Origin: Gymnothorax reevesii
Taxonomy: Eukaryota; Chordata; Actinopteri; Anguilliformes; Muraenidae
Assembly (NCBI GenBank): GCA_029721435.1
Contig: CM056586.1
Span: 72,149,607 to 72,213,606 of the forward strand
Direction: 5' to 3'
Length of the DNA stretch: 64,000 bases
Shown here: positions 25,638 through 36,880 of the stretch, piece after piece
Layout: each line of letters starts with the position of its first letter
Position numbering within the stretch: position 1 is the first letter of the stretch
Made by a program: the position numbers and the translations under genes
The notes under the pieces: generated by a model
Seen by the model: only the letters and a program-made list of their open reading frames with translations
Told to the model about the DNA's origin: nothing
The model's database searches: none

Positions 25638-26347
25638 CAGGGATTCCCAAACTCGGACCTGGGGCCTCCCTGTGTACGCTGGTTTTTGCTCCACTGTGGT
25701 TTGCAATCAGAAGATTTTCACAAGCAGTTAATTTGTCTTAATTAGGGTGGTTTTTGTGCAGAGCAGCAAGATATCCTCTCTTGACAAACAGTATTTTGAC
25801 AGATATGCAGACAAACAGTGAGGAATAAATTCTGCATCCACATCGCAATATATGAGTAACAACTGCATAAAAAGAGGGAAAAAACTTACCCAATCAAAGG
25901 AAGAAAATGAAATGAAACTAACTATTTACTAAACAAGTAAACGACAGTCAAACCTGTTTTCTGGTACGTTTTTGTGATTGAGTGCAAGCAAAATATTTTG
26001 AATGAATTATAATCACCTGTCGTCAGTGACCTGATTTGGAGGTCACTGATTTTCTCAGTACCTGAGTTGATCTGTTTAAAAATGTCATCACCTGAAATTG
26101 TTTGCCACACAGAGAAAAAAAAAAAAACTCTATATGCAGGGGTCTTTTATTCGGTCTTTTATTCTTCATGGCACAAATGGATATTTATATTAAAATTTGG
26201 CTTAAAACAGCAAATAACATATTTAAACACAAACTGCACCCAATTTGGACAAATTAACTGCTTGTTAAAGTCCTATGATGGCAATTATGGTTTGGACAAA
26301 AACCAGCATACGCAGGGAGGGCCCAGGACCGGGTTTGGGAGCCCCTG
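25638..26347. mobile_element. 710-bp non-autonomous hAT-type element
   Basis: The ends CAGGGATTCCCAAAC and (reverse complement) CAGGGGCTCCCAAAC are inverted. The flanks CACTAGTG and CACTAGTC are an 8-bp target duplication with one mismatch. The interior is homologous to the copy at 16,987-17,699. It lies in the same pde1a intron as the Tc1-like relic at 26,512. Confidence 0.88.
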
Positions 26348-26511
26348 CACTAGTCAAACTTACATTTCTTTATATTTTCAATAAGGAAAATTATGCTTGT
26401 TTTTGTTTTCGGTGCGGACATGTGTGTGTGTTTATGTGTCCATGCAAGCACACATGTTTATACCCACACAGGTTGTGTGTAAAGAAATAAAACAGTAAAA
26501 ATAAAGAAATA

Positions 26512-27056
26512 CACTGCCCGGCCAAAAAAAAAGTCACACACTCAAATATTTAGTTGGAACCCCTGTCGCTTTGATATCAGTGCATATTCCTCTTGTCATT
26601 GTTTTGACAGCCATATGCAATGCCAGAACATTTATTTTCGATCAGAAATGCCATAATTTTTGGCTGAGATCTTGTCCTCTCGGCAGAATGGTTGAACCAT
26701 CGGTGGTCTTTCTTGAGCACATCCCAATAACTTTTAATGTGTTTAAGGTCAGGACTTTGTGGTGGCAAATTTGTCTGTGAAAATGATTCCTCATACTTGT
26801 TTTTGTCATTCATGGTTTTCTCTGCTGAATACAGGCCAATAACTTCTCCTTCCTTAAATACTGTAACATCTTTTCCACCATCAGGGGATGTGTCTTCCAA
26901 CATGATCTTTTTCAGAAATGAGTAGCTACGCGCTTCACCAGTCAGGGTTAAAATGATTATTGCCTGCTGAAACATATTAATAACCGCAATAATGATCCAA
27001 TTACAGAATTTGTTCATTAATTTCCAGACAGTGACTTTGTTTTTGGCCGGGCAATG
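26512..27056 (-). pseudogene. internally deleted Tc1-like transposon with a transposase remnant
   Basis: Inverted ends CACTGCCCGGCCAAAAA and CATTGCCCGGCCAAAAA are flanked by TA. The - strand encodes LPPQSPDLKHIKSYWDVLKK, the C-terminal DDE motif of Tc1 transposases (usually PPQSPDLNPIENLWD), with the catalytic Glu position changed to Lys. The N-terminal DNA-binding domain and first two catalytic residues are missing. It ends 229 bp before a pde1a exon. Confidence 0.88.
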
Positions 27057-27284
27057 TATAAAAACACAAACTGAGTTGCAAGTATAAATAACTTAAAATG
27101 TCAATTTTTCTGGTGCCTATATCCTAATGAGCTCAGGGCAAGAAAGTCCCTTATTGACCAATAATGTTCCATGTTTCAAGGGTTTTGTGAGTAAGTTTAA
27201 AAGAACATTGGTGGCACTACATTGTGATGTTTTATCATCTACTGTTATCTTGTCTTTTATCATTCCGATGACTCGTCTCTTAAG

Positions 27285-27351
27285 GATGTACAGACGGACA
27301 TCAACTATGGCTGGTTTGACGTATCCTCCATCTGTGATGACCACTCTTAAG
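27285..27351 (+). CDS. pde1a: pde1a exon: start of catalytic domain
   Basis: The 67-bp exon lies between ctcttaag and cttaag|gtaatc. With the split Arg codon it reads RMYRRTSTMAGLTYPP then SVMTTLK, the entry to the PDE1 catalytic region. It precedes the next exon by only 295 bp. Confidence 0.93.
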
Positions 27352-27646
27352 GTAATCAATTTTGTATTGATTAATATATTGGCCAAGACATAGACAAGAC
27401 ACTGATGACAAGTACATTGGACCCCATTGAATACACCCTGTTCCTTTTCAAAAACAGGAAAAGTATTTTTCAAATCCCCCAAATCTTTTCAACCTGTATT
27501 CAATTAAAAAAAATAGAGAGAAAATCAGAAATGTTTTAACTCATCAACTGTATATTTTTTATCATTAATATCCATTTTGAAATATAATTTTGTCAAGCTC
27601 GGACTGTGATTTCTCATTATGTTGTGCCTATGTTTGTCACCAACAG

Positions 27647-27763
27647 GATGTTGATAATTGGTCCTTCGATGTTTTTGCACTCCAAGAAGCTAGCAGTGAG
27701 CACGCCCTGAAATTCCTTGTGTACGAGCTCCTCACAAGATACGACTTGATCAGTCGGTTTAGG
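27647..27763 (+). CDS. pde1a: pde1a exon: catalytic domain, first helices
   Basis: Thirty-nine complete codons lie between caccaacag and agg|gtgagt. They read DVDNWSFDVFALQEASSEH, then ALKFLVYELLTRYDLISRF and R, matching the N-terminal helices of the PDE catalytic fold. VFALQEAS.EH resembles PDE1A. Both borders are phase 0. Confidence 0.97.
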
Positions 27764-27999
27764 GTGAGTGCTGCAGTGCTCATGAAATCATGCTCATGAC
27801 AGTCCATGAGATTACCCTTTTTATTATAAATTCCACTATATACTGTCATACCACCATGTTTATATTCATCTTATAGGCAATTTTAGGTTCAGCTGTTATC
27901 AGTCATTCTTCAGACTCAAGTGGTTTCTAATTAGGTTGTGAATGAGTTACAGCCTCATCTGGAAGTACTGGAACTGCAGGGCCAAGTCCCCTGGTTTTG

Positions 28000-30285
28000 C
28001 TTTTCACTGAAAACATCTGGGGTTCAGATCAAAAGTTTGGATGCAAGACAGGAATTTAGAATTTGAGCTTTTACTTCCTGGGTTACAAGCCAAGTCAGCC
28101 ATGCTGGTATTGTTTTTAGTTGGTCTGTGTGTTGTCAGGGTTAACTTCAACAAGAAAAGTAACCACTATACAACTGATATGAAAGATTTTTTTTTGTATT
28201 TTTGGGAGGTGTTTGTATGTCTGTCTGTGCTTGTGTTTGTGGACAGTTGTTGTGAGCGTGAGACCGTGGCAACCTTTCGAGATTCATGCACACATTACAG
28301 GTGTGAAGTTGGGATGAAGAAAGGAAGGCTGATTCTGAACATGGCCGTGCTCAGTATGTGCTCACTTAACACTTTATACTGAGGACTGCTGTACTGAACA
28401 CAATATCAGCATCGCTATTGCAGCTGATGCGATCTCAGAAGGTCTCAAGTATTTGCTCATAGATGTGTCAAACTACGTTGAATGTTGCACCTTTGGTATT
28501 ATACCACCACATTTTTCGGAAGCAAAAGTGCCAGTGCAGTTAGTATCTAGGTATATGAGCATAAATTAATCTTAATTTTGTATTTGCTTGCAGATCCTCT
28601 ACGACCCTCTATGGCCCATTGAAATCACCACTTTGTGACATTCTCCTTTTATGATGCTTTTCCTTGCTTTTACTGCTGCCTCTTTCAGTTGTTTTGGGTT
28701 TTTTTCCCCTTCAATCTTCTCTTCAGGTGGTGAAGTGATGCTCAGTTGGGTTTAGATCTAAAGATTGACTCGGCCCATCAGAAACCTGTCATTTTTTCCC
28801 CCCCGTAATGAAGTCCTTTCTTGTGTTGGCAGTTTTTTTCAGTCATTGGGATCTAATTTTGTGCCTTTAACAATGGAAACGCATGTGCCGGTAACGTCAT
28901 GCACAATTTCATTCATTGCAAATGGTATATTTATTGCTTTTGTTCAGTGTGGTACTTTTGTTCTCTGAAATAATGGCATTTACGGTACAATGGGTTGAAC
29001 AGTGCATGAGGGGATGTGTGGTTGCATACTGCTGTTACTATGCCTAAGTTTGCATTTTGACTCACTCAAACCAGCCTTTAGCACTAATGCTGTTGCTTTG
29101 TGGTAGTGGGAATGACAGCAGCTAAAATAATTAGACTTACTTGAAGTCAAACTTCCACCTCACCCACAGGTCATTATTTTGTCTCAGTCCAACCCTTTTG
29201 ACAACAGTGCCACAGTGGAATGGATTACTGGAATGGAGTTAGACCAGAGGTGGGCAGCGAGGGCCATATCTGTCCCTGGTTTTCACACCAACGTCTGGTC
29301 TTTAATTAGTTGATCGTCTCAATCAGCCAAACCATTTGTGAAATCTGACGTTTCATACGCATTTCTTTAAATTATCATGAAACTACAAAGACTAGTCTTG
29401 TCTCCCATCATAAAACATTTTCCTTTGATCGAATCATTGTAAAAATCTTTATTTGTGCATGCAATCAATTAACTCAATTAGTCAGGGTAATTGATAGGAA
29501 TAAAAACCTGCATACAGACCGGCCCTCCGGGACCGTGATTGCCCACCCCTGAGTTAGACACACCGAGTGCTGATCAGCGACACCATCAGTGCTTGTGTTT
29601 GCCCAGAGTCTGGCTGCATGATAAAGTTGCTCCCAATTAGTTTGGATGTGTTCCTCTGTAAGTTGGCAGGCAGTGTGTTTTTGTTGTCTTCGGATTTCAC
29701 CCTGCTGCAACCATCGTAAGTTACATCATCAATAAAGATTAGTGTGTCTACTCCAGAGACAGCCATGCTTGCCAAAGTCATGACACTTCCTCCTCCGTGC
29801 CTCACAGACGAGCTTGCATGTTTTGTTTCATGAGCAAATACAAATTTGGCCTTTCCAACAGTTTAGCAGAGGATAGTCTTGGTCTAATAACCCCATAAAG
29901 CTTGGTTCCAGAACTTTCTTACTTATCTCTGTGCATCTTTGCAAGTTACACTCTGGCATTCCAACTCTTACTACTGATGAATAGTTTACCTTGTGCTATC
30001 GACGCTATATCGCTGCAGTCTTAATCTTCTTTGAATGTTTTATTGAGAGGCCATCGCCACTCCTCTGTGGAGGTTATGATGTCATATGACGACTGATGTT
30101 CTCAGGTTTTTATTCACAGCCCTCAGCAGTTTTACGTCGTCAGAAAGTTGTTTTCCTTAGTTGACTGATTTGTTGATAGTTGCCCTGTATGCCAGCAATT
30201 TCTTTCTTTTTCCAGGACATTCCAATTTGTTTGGCTCTGATTGATTTACCTTCCTTTCTAAGAGTGACTTACTTTTCTCCCAAAA
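28000..30285 (-). pseudogene. degenerate Tc1/mariner-type element, interrupted
   Basis: Sequence at 28,020-28,080, 28,570-28,990 and 29,565-30,260 reads like successive parts of one fish Tc1/mariner family in - orientation. The - strand at 29,560-29,805 gives RHGGGSVMTLASMAVSGVDT, matching the GGGSVM-type segment of Tc1 transposases. A hAT-type element at 29,245-29,551 interrupts it. Frames are broken throughout. Exact borders are uncertain. Confidence 0.6.
29245..29551. mobile_element. 307-bp hAT-type MITE with perfect 8-bp target duplication
   Basis: The ends CAGAGGTGGGCAGC and (reverse complement) CAGGGGTGGGCAATC are inverted, and AGTTAGAC is perfectly duplicated at 29,237-29,244 and 29,552-29,559. 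No coding capacity. The intact duplication suggests a fairly recent insertion. Confidence 0.93.
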
Positions 30286-31030
30286 ACAGAATGTATTTGC
30301 CCCCATCCTGATTTCTTGTATTTTGCATATTTGTCATATTTAATGTTTCATATAATCAATTTAGTTTTAATATTATCCAAATATATCCTAAGTAAACACA
30401 AAATGCACTTTTTGAATGATGATTTCATTTATTGAAGGAAAAAAGCTATCCAACCCTACCTGCCCCTATGTGGAAAAAGTAATTGCTCCCTTGGTTGCTA
30501 AATCACTCAAACAAATTTAATTGATAATTAGGTTAAGTTTTATAAGTCATACCCAGTCATGATTGCTGCCAGCCCTTTTGAAACTAAACACCACTTAAAT
30601 AGAACCTGTGTGGCAGTGTGAATGAGGCAAAAAGCAGAGCACGATGCTTCACTCTCAAAAAATTCAAGAACAGGTGAGAAACAAAGTCATTGACGTCTGT
30701 TATTCTGGGAAGGGTTACAAAGCCTAGGCGCTGGGACTTGAGCGAACCAGTGAGAGCCATTATCTGTAAATATAGAAAGCTTGGAACAGTGGTGAACATT
30801 CCCAGCAGTCGCCAGCCAACCAAAATGACTTGAAGAGCGCATTGATGACTCATCCAGGAGGTCTCAAAAGAACTCAGACTAACACCTGAAGAACTGCAGG
30901 CCTCACTTGCCTCAGTTAAAGTCAGTGTTCACTATTCCACAAGACACACACAGGTCAAATATGGCATCCATGGGAGAGCTGCAAGACAAAAAACCACTGC
31001 TGACCTAAAAGAACACAAAGGCTCATGATA

Positions 31031-31111
31031 CAATTGAAGCACCTATTACTAAAACCCCATAAGTCATACTCGACTTGACTTGTGGGGTTTTAGTAATCAG
31101 TGCTTCAATTG
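31031..31111. repeat. 81-bp palindrome inside the transposon
   Basis: CAATTGAAGCACC...ACTAAAACCCCATAAGTC is followed at once by its inverted copy, ending gtgcttcaattg. A third, direct copy lies at 32,633-32,672 near the right end of the same transposon, where it runs into (AAGTC)n. Confidence 0.88.
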
Positions 31112-31399
31112 GAGGTGGTAATGTGACAGTCTTGGACAGCGTCGCTGCTTCAGGTCCTGGGTGATGGAACCATGAACTCTCCTCTCCACCAGAAAGTCCT
31201 TGGGGAGGCAGTGCAGCCTCCTGTTTGTGGCTTAAAAGCTCAAGTGTATTTGCATTTTGCACCAGGACAATGATCTGAAGTATACAAGCAGATTTGCCAC
31301 TAAATGGCTCCAAAGAGGCAAAATGATCATTCTGGAGTGGCTTTGTCATAGTCCGGACTTGAATGCAATTGAGATGTTGTGGCATGACCTTAAACCAAA

Positions 31400-32230
31400 A
31401 CACTCCAATATGCTCCTATAAAAAAACAACCATCTTTTTCCTCCCTCATCTCTGAACCCATCTTTTTGTATTTGGTATGATAAAGGCATTAAATACTTTA
31501 AGGATTTATAAATAGAAGGGGTTTTTGCTGCTAATTTGTCCTCGTTATTTGCTCTTTGGTAACATCCCATTTCTTTCGTTACCTCCAGCTTTTGAGCTTT
31601 GTCGCAAAGCTTTTTACAAATTTCACTCAGGCCCTCCAGAACGATCCTGGGATAAGCTGCTTCCTTTTAATCCAAACAAAAAAGGACTAATTTCCAAATT
31701 ATACAATCTTATCTTATCATTAAAGACCCATTCAGTTGATGGGATCAGGTGTGTTTGGGAGAACGAATGAGGCATTCAGTCAGAGGATGATCTTTGGGAA
31801 AAGGTCACATATAATGTTCTTGTGCACATCTTGGCCTTATTCAATTTAAGGTGGTACATAGAATTCATTTTTCTAAATCTAAATTGTCTGAAATATTTCC
31901 AGATGTTAAAGACAATTGTGACAGATGTCAGAGTTCTCCCGGCCATCTGAATGTTTTTTTCTGTCCAGACCTGCAAGATTTTTGGCGAGGCTTTTTTTAA
32001 CATTTTGTCCACCGTTCTTGGAGTCACTTTACATAGTGATCCACTGACTGCTGTATTTGGAATTTCAGATAATTCAATCACTTTAACTTCCCTGCAGAAG
32101 GACCTTATCGCCTTATCATCATTAATAGCAAGATGTACAGTTATATTACAGTGGAAATCCTTTAAATCCCCTTCTATTTCTCAGTGACTCAATGAAATTA
32201 TGTTTTTTATAAAACTGGAAAAAATAAAAC
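31400..32230 (+). pseudogene. LINE-1-like 3' fragment (C-terminal part of the reverse transcriptase ORF)
   Basis: In broken + strand frames the segment reads KVVHRIHFSKSKLSEIFPD, then CDRCQSSPGHLNVFFCPDLQ and FWRGFFNILSTVLG. The Cys-x2-Cys...His...Cys and FW pattern is the zinc-knuckle-like tail found after the reverse transcriptase domain in fish L1-type LINEs. The 5' truncation is typical of LINE insertion. Confidence 0.7.
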
Positions 32231-32376
32231 ACACTTGAGTGTTTTTTTCAGAAGTGGCAGCCGTTTATATCATACTACAAGGACCTACAGGTGTTGCCTG
32301 ATTGAATACAGGCCTTCTTTCAGCATGGATTACATACTCACTTTGAGTATCCACTGGTCATGGAGTCGAGGGGTGG

Positions 32377-32404
32377 AGGTGTGTGTGTGTGCGTGTGTGT
32401 TTGT
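32377..32404. repeat. short GT-rich microsatellite
   Basis: gtgtgtgtgtgcgtgtgtgt run. Confidence 0.85.
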
Positions 32405-32661
32405 GTTCCAGAGCAAATATTCCAGAGCATATTTGCTTTATGTTTTTGTTTATGGTTTTGTTTTGGGGTTGTTTATTTCCCCTTTTACAAATGTTTAAAA
32501 TGAGGACTGTATGTATGTCAGAATAACTATTTAGCAATTATCATTCAATTAAAAAAAATATTTAAAAAAAGCCCCCTCCAATCTGCCGGAGAAGGGTGGG
32601 TCAAAATTTCCTCCACAGCGATGTTAAAGACTAATTGAAGCACTGATTACTAAAACCCCAC

Positions 32662-32685
32662 AAGTCAAGTCAAGTCAAGTCAAGC
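32662..32685. repeat. (AAGTC)n pentanucleotide repeat
   Basis: About five units of aagtc follow the third copy of the palindrome arm. Confidence 0.9.
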
Positions 32686-33402
32686 GTGACCACCAATGGC
32701 AGCACTACCAGTAATTCGTTTTTGGGATCAATTATTTTTTTGCATGGGTGATATCGCCTTGAATGACCGATTAGCTTTGATAAATTAAATGATTGTCTAA
32801 AAGCAGAATTTTGTGTTTACTCATGTTGTCTTTGTCTCATATTAGTTGGATGATCTGAAACATTTAAATATGACAAGCAGAAAAAAATAGAAGAAAGCGG
32901 GGAAGGGGACCAATACTTTTTCACAGCTCTGTATGTTCTAAGTTGGTGAACAATTATTAATTAAAATAATGGGAAATAAAAGTTGAAAATGAGCCTATCA
33001 TCCCCAGTCCATCCTTTGACCTGAAAGTCAGTTGTCTTGTGGATAGCAATAACAAAGGAATTGACCTCGCTGTCCCAGTACTTTAGGAGGGAACTGTATG
33101 ATGCTGAAGCCTCCGCTTAGGAAGGGCTGCAAGGGCGCTGTAATGATTGTGGTTAAATGACCTCTCCTGAGAGGATGAGTAATGCCTGCAGTCATGATGA
33201 TGATAATGGATGGCACGGAGAGCTCGCTGTCATCTGCGCAGTGATTTTCATCGACGGGCCCCATCAGCTGAAGTGCGGAGGGAGGTGAAGCCGTTTAGCC
33301 TTGGAAATATTTTCACGCTCAGATGAGATGTCAGGAGTCAAAAGGACATTGGGCACCTCCTTCTTACTCTTCCTCTACTCTGTATTCTGCGTTCTCTCAT
33401 AG

Positions 33403-33543
33403 ATTCCAGTCTCCTCGTTGGTTTCCTTCGTGGAGGCCCTGGAAGTGGGCTACAGCAAGCACAAAAACCCCTATCACAACCTGACCCACGCCGCGGACGT
33501 CACGCAGACCACACACTTCCTCATGCTCCACACAGGCATCATG
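33403..33543 (+). CDS. pde1a: pde1a exon: PDE metal-site motif HNxxHAAD
   Basis: Forty-seven codons lie between ctctcatag and atg|gtttgt, phase 0 at both ends. The exon carries VEALEVGYSKHKNPYHNLTH followed by AADVTQT. The first His of YHNLTHAAD is the likely general acid and the second a zinc ligand, by analogy with solved PDE structures. It continues THFLMLHTGIM; the MLHTGIM ending is the PDE1A form. The 5.6-kb intron before it holds the densest cluster of transposons in the window. Confidence 0.98.
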
Positions 33544-33805
33544 GTTTGTTTTCTTCCACCTTCTGCCGCTGCGGTTCGGCCTTCGGTGTATTTTAGCTTA
33601 GTGCCTGCACGATGGCGGTCGATTCCTGCCGTGAAGCGTTGCTCCTGTGATGCTATTTGAAGAGCATTATATCTGAAACTCAAAAGTTTTATTGCATTTG
33701 ATGGGACGTTAATTCTCCACGATGCTGCTGATTTGTCGTCCGTTTCATTCATTTGCAAAAAAAAAAGATCCGTAATTTTTAAAGTCATTAAATGTGTCTT
33801 CCAAG

Positions 33806-33906
33806 CATTGGCTCACTGAACTGGAAATCCTGGCCATGGTGTTTGCAGCTGCGATCCATGACTTTGAACACACTGGGACCACAAACAACTTCCACATCCA
33901 GACGAG
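33806..33906 (+). CDS. pde1a: pde1a exon: second metal-ligand motif HDxEHTG
   Basis: The exon starts after cttccaag and ends at acgag|gtgaga. It reads HWLTELEILAMVFAAAIHDF then EHTGTTNNFHIQTR. IHDFEHTGTTN supplies the His-Asp pair that binds the two catalytic metals. Most PDE1 proteins I know have Tyr where this one has Phe (HDF), a conservative change. The preceding intron is only 262 bp. Confidence 0.97.
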
Positions 33907-34629
33907 GTGAGAGGACTTTTCTGTAGTGAAGAGGTGCTGCAATCACTGCTCATATCTAAGGTTTAATGTTCTGAAGCGTAAGAATGTCTGTGTTTGTGGT
34001 GCACGGACACTCTAACCGTGGCTTCACTCTGTCTGCAAGCTCAGGCCAGGGTTTAGCCTGAAATTTTTCATGCATGCCAGCAGTCTCGCTTCTTCATTCT
34101 TTTTCTCTCTCGTTGCCTGTTGCTAAGAAACATTGTTTGGGAGAGATAATCCCCGAGACACTTTGACCCAGGAGAAATGTTGATGACTAAGTCTGGAGGA
34201 GTACTGTTTTCAAGCCTTTGAGATTTAATAGCCATCAAAAGTTTTGAAAAAAGCAGATTTTATGGAAATAAAATTGTCACTTAAATCACTTCTTTATTAT
34301 TGGCTGTTAAGTAGCAGTTGAACACCTAAATGAAGATAAAAAGAAGGAACTGTGCATTCTTTTCTCTTTTCACATCCTCATTCTTCATCTGATGATGTTC
34401 AGAATGACCTTCAGTTACTCTGGTTGGGGTCTTTGTTTAAAAAAGCTCTTCAGAGAGACTGCAGTATCTGTCCTAATGTGTCTTCCTGCTCATTGTAGGG
34501 TTGACTCTACACTGCAACGGCCAGGAAGGAAAAGAAACAGACACCATGTCTCATGGTCCAAAAGTACAACTTTAAACAATCAACAAATCTGAAATACTCC
34601 TTTTGGCTCTGGCAGGAGTTTGCCAAGCT

Positions 34630-35000
34630 GAAGAGTGAATTCCTGGGGACAGAAAATATATTTGTTCTGTGTAACTTCCATCCATCAACCTCTGTTCATC
34701 CAAAGCAGTTCATGTCCCCAACTAGATAACTCGGTCGCCACAGGACCCGAGTCGTGTATCTCCCCGATCCCCAAATTTCAGACAAAATGGCCGCTGGCAG
34801 GCATATTGGACGTCCAAAATTGCTGAAAATCGGTCTTGAGCATTGTCAAATAAATATTTCAGCCTCTACAAAATTAGAAGAAATTCTTGTAATAACTGTG
34901 GCTTCCGGAGCCCGGAACAGAAAATCTCTGCGGGCGCAGCGGCGGCCCCGGAACTAAACCGTAGTCTCTCCCGACTATCGCGTCAGGGAGATAAAACTAG
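34630..35000. other. unclassified GC-richer block in pde1a intron
   Basis: This block (cggcggccccggaac, actatcgcgtcaggg) is GC-rich against its surroundings and looks like a dispersed repeat I cannot name. No splice-supported exon. Confidence 0.3.
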
Positions 35001-35176
35001 TTATTTTGTTTGATTGGAGAATTGTGCTGATTAGCAAATGCAGGTGATTAGAGCAAAATTGTGGGTAACGCCCTGAATATTCCACTTGGGTTCCGGAGTG
35101 AAAATTTGCAGTCTAATCTCATGGTCACTTTGCTCCTGAAGTAATCAGGCTTTTTGTGGAATGTTTTCGCACACAG

Positions 35177-35302
35177 GTCAGAAGTGGCCATCCTTTACAA
35201 TGACCGCTCAGTTCTGGAAAACCACCATGTGAGTGCGGCCTACAGGCTATTGCAAGAAGATGAGATGAACATCCTGGTCAACCTTTCGAAAGACGACTGG
35301 CG
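35177..35302 (+). CDS. pde1a: pde1a exon: catalytic core
   Basis: Bounded by tcgcacacag and tggcg|gtaaga. The exon reads SEVAILYNDRSVLENHHVSA, then AYRLLQEDEMNILVNLSK and DDWR. LYNDRSVLENHH is invariant in PDE1 and forms part of the metal-pocket helix region. The Arg codons at both borders are split consistently with the neighbouring exons. Confidence 0.97.
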
Positions 35303-36287
35303 GTAAGAAGTCCTGTTGATCGGTGGTGTTAGAGTGTCAGCTATGCAGGTGAGAACAGAGCCTGTCCTTTAAACCGATTCGCCATTTTGATGTGACTGTC
35401 AGCTCGTGTTCATGTGCAACACAAGGTTTGACAACCTATTGGACCTACAAGCACGGCATATGATTTGTGTTCAGAGGGTGTGTTTGTAAGATGTAGACAT
35501 TTATTTTTGGCGGTCTGGTCTCTGTTATTTGGGTTTGTTGAATAGGGAATTAATTTTAAGCAGTCTGGGTTATTTTGTCTTAATCGGTTGTATTCATTTC
35601 CAAACAGACACTAATGCATTAGGCATCATAATGTTTTGTGCTGTACAAACAGCAGTCATTCACAGCGGTGCTGTACTCTGGGCATCTCTGAAAACACAAA
35701 ACCTACAGCCTGAAACCAATCTGAGCTCCGCTCATTTCAGCTAAGAACAGGGAGGAGAGGTCAGAGTGACCACATGAGCTCCGAAACAGCAGGAGTTAGA
35801 ACTGGAAACATCTTGTGAATCTCGAAACAGGATGAATCTCGAAACAGGATCACTAATTGAGTAAGAAGACAATAATGAAGGTGTTCCCAAATACCTGAAT
35901 TTGACATCAAGGAAAACTGAGGTCAAAATTTGAACATTTTGCTTGTCAGAAAGTCACCATATTTTGAGAGAGTCCTGGCACTGTTATTGGGGTTTGTTAA
36001 ATGGGTTGTGCTTCTGTTTGTCTGGGCCCTGTTTTTGGGCCTGTTAAATGGCATGTGTAATTAAGATAGTGTCTTTTTTTTGGGTCTGTTGTATGTTTGA
36101 TATGTTTAGGGTGGAACCGTTGTTTAGTTCTTTTTTAATTAAGGTGGGACTGTTGATTGAGTTTTTTAAATGGTCTGGGTGTTGCAGGTTGTCTGGGCCC
36201 CGTTGCTTGGGCTCCATGAATGGGTTATGCACCATGTGTTTATGTTGCATGGGCTGTGTATCTCTCACCCCCTTCTGGCGTCTGCAG
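35303..36287 (+). other. pde1a intron; no gene recognised
   Basis: It contains a small direct duplication (gaatctcgaaacaggat, twice at about 35,817-35,850) and T/G-rich sequence near the acceptor. Nothing else recognised. Confidence 0.5.
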
Positions 36288-36389
36288 GGAGCTGCGGTCC
36301 TTGGTCGTTGAGATGGTCATGAGCACAGACATGTCCTGCCACTTCCAGCAGATTAAGACCATGAGGAGCAGTCTCCAGCAGCCGGAGGG
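36288..36389 (+). CDS. pde1a: pde1a exon: catalytic core helix with TDMSxHF
   Basis: The exon starts after cgtctgcag and ends at gagg|gtgagt. It encodes ELRSLVVEMVMSTDMSCHFQ then QIKTMRSSLQQPEG. EMV..TDMS.HFQQ is the conserved PDE helix near the active-site rim. QQPEG, split across the intron, is the PDE1A form. Confidence 0.96.
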
Positions 36390-36819
36390 GTGAGTGGATG
36401 GCTGCCCCCATTGGCCACTGCACATACCCTTGGTTTGTCCCTAGCCTCACCTGCAGATATGAATCTCTTTCTTCTTTTTTTTGGATTTGTTCCCTTTTTT
36501 TCCACCCTGAACACAGCTGAACTGTTTTGCACGCTGCAAAGCAACCTGCTCCCATTGACTCAGGCGGAAGATGCCGTGGCACATAATTCCTCTGACTCAT
36601 GTGACGATTAGACACTGTGCAGTCACACCACCAATTACACACTGCCTGTGCTGTCAGAGGGTCATGTAGTCAGTGTACAGTTTGGATCGTGCAGCTACAG
36701 GTGTCTGGCCGCTACAGAGCAAGGTCCTAACAAATTGAACCGGCCTAACCCTGGCGAGGCTACAATAATTGTTAATCCTGCCCATCCAGACCTCCAGCCC
36801 CAGCTGGTAATGGCATGGC

Positions 36820-36880
36820 TGGGATTTGAACACCAGTCCACGGGGCTCATGGACAAACGTCTTAGCTGTTAGCCACCTGG
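36820..36880 (-). repeat. possible tRNA-derived SINE head
   Basis: On the - strand the segment contains GGTGTTCAAATCCC, close to an RNA polymerase III B box (GGTTCAAATCC), preceded by a GTGGCTAACAGC stretch that could be a degenerate A box. It lies in the 649-bp intron before the exon at 37,039. Confidence 0.35.

Larger units (their letters stand above)
30286..32935 (+). pseudogene. Tc1/mariner-type element with long inverted ends, interrupted by a LINE fragment
   Basis: The left end (gtatttgcccccatcctgatt, tttgcatatttgtcatatt) and right end (gaaggggaccaatacttttt) are inverted and long (about 200 bp). The + strand at about 31,245-31,390 reads LHQDNDLK and SPDLNAIEMLWHDL, two conserved pieces of a Tc1-type transposase. 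The coding part is broken by a palindromic insertion at 31,031 and a LINE fragment from about 31,400. Confidence 0.75.

Noticed and set aside
36265..36642. 125-codon - strand ORF
   Set aside because: It is antisense to a confirmed pde1a exon and its intron.
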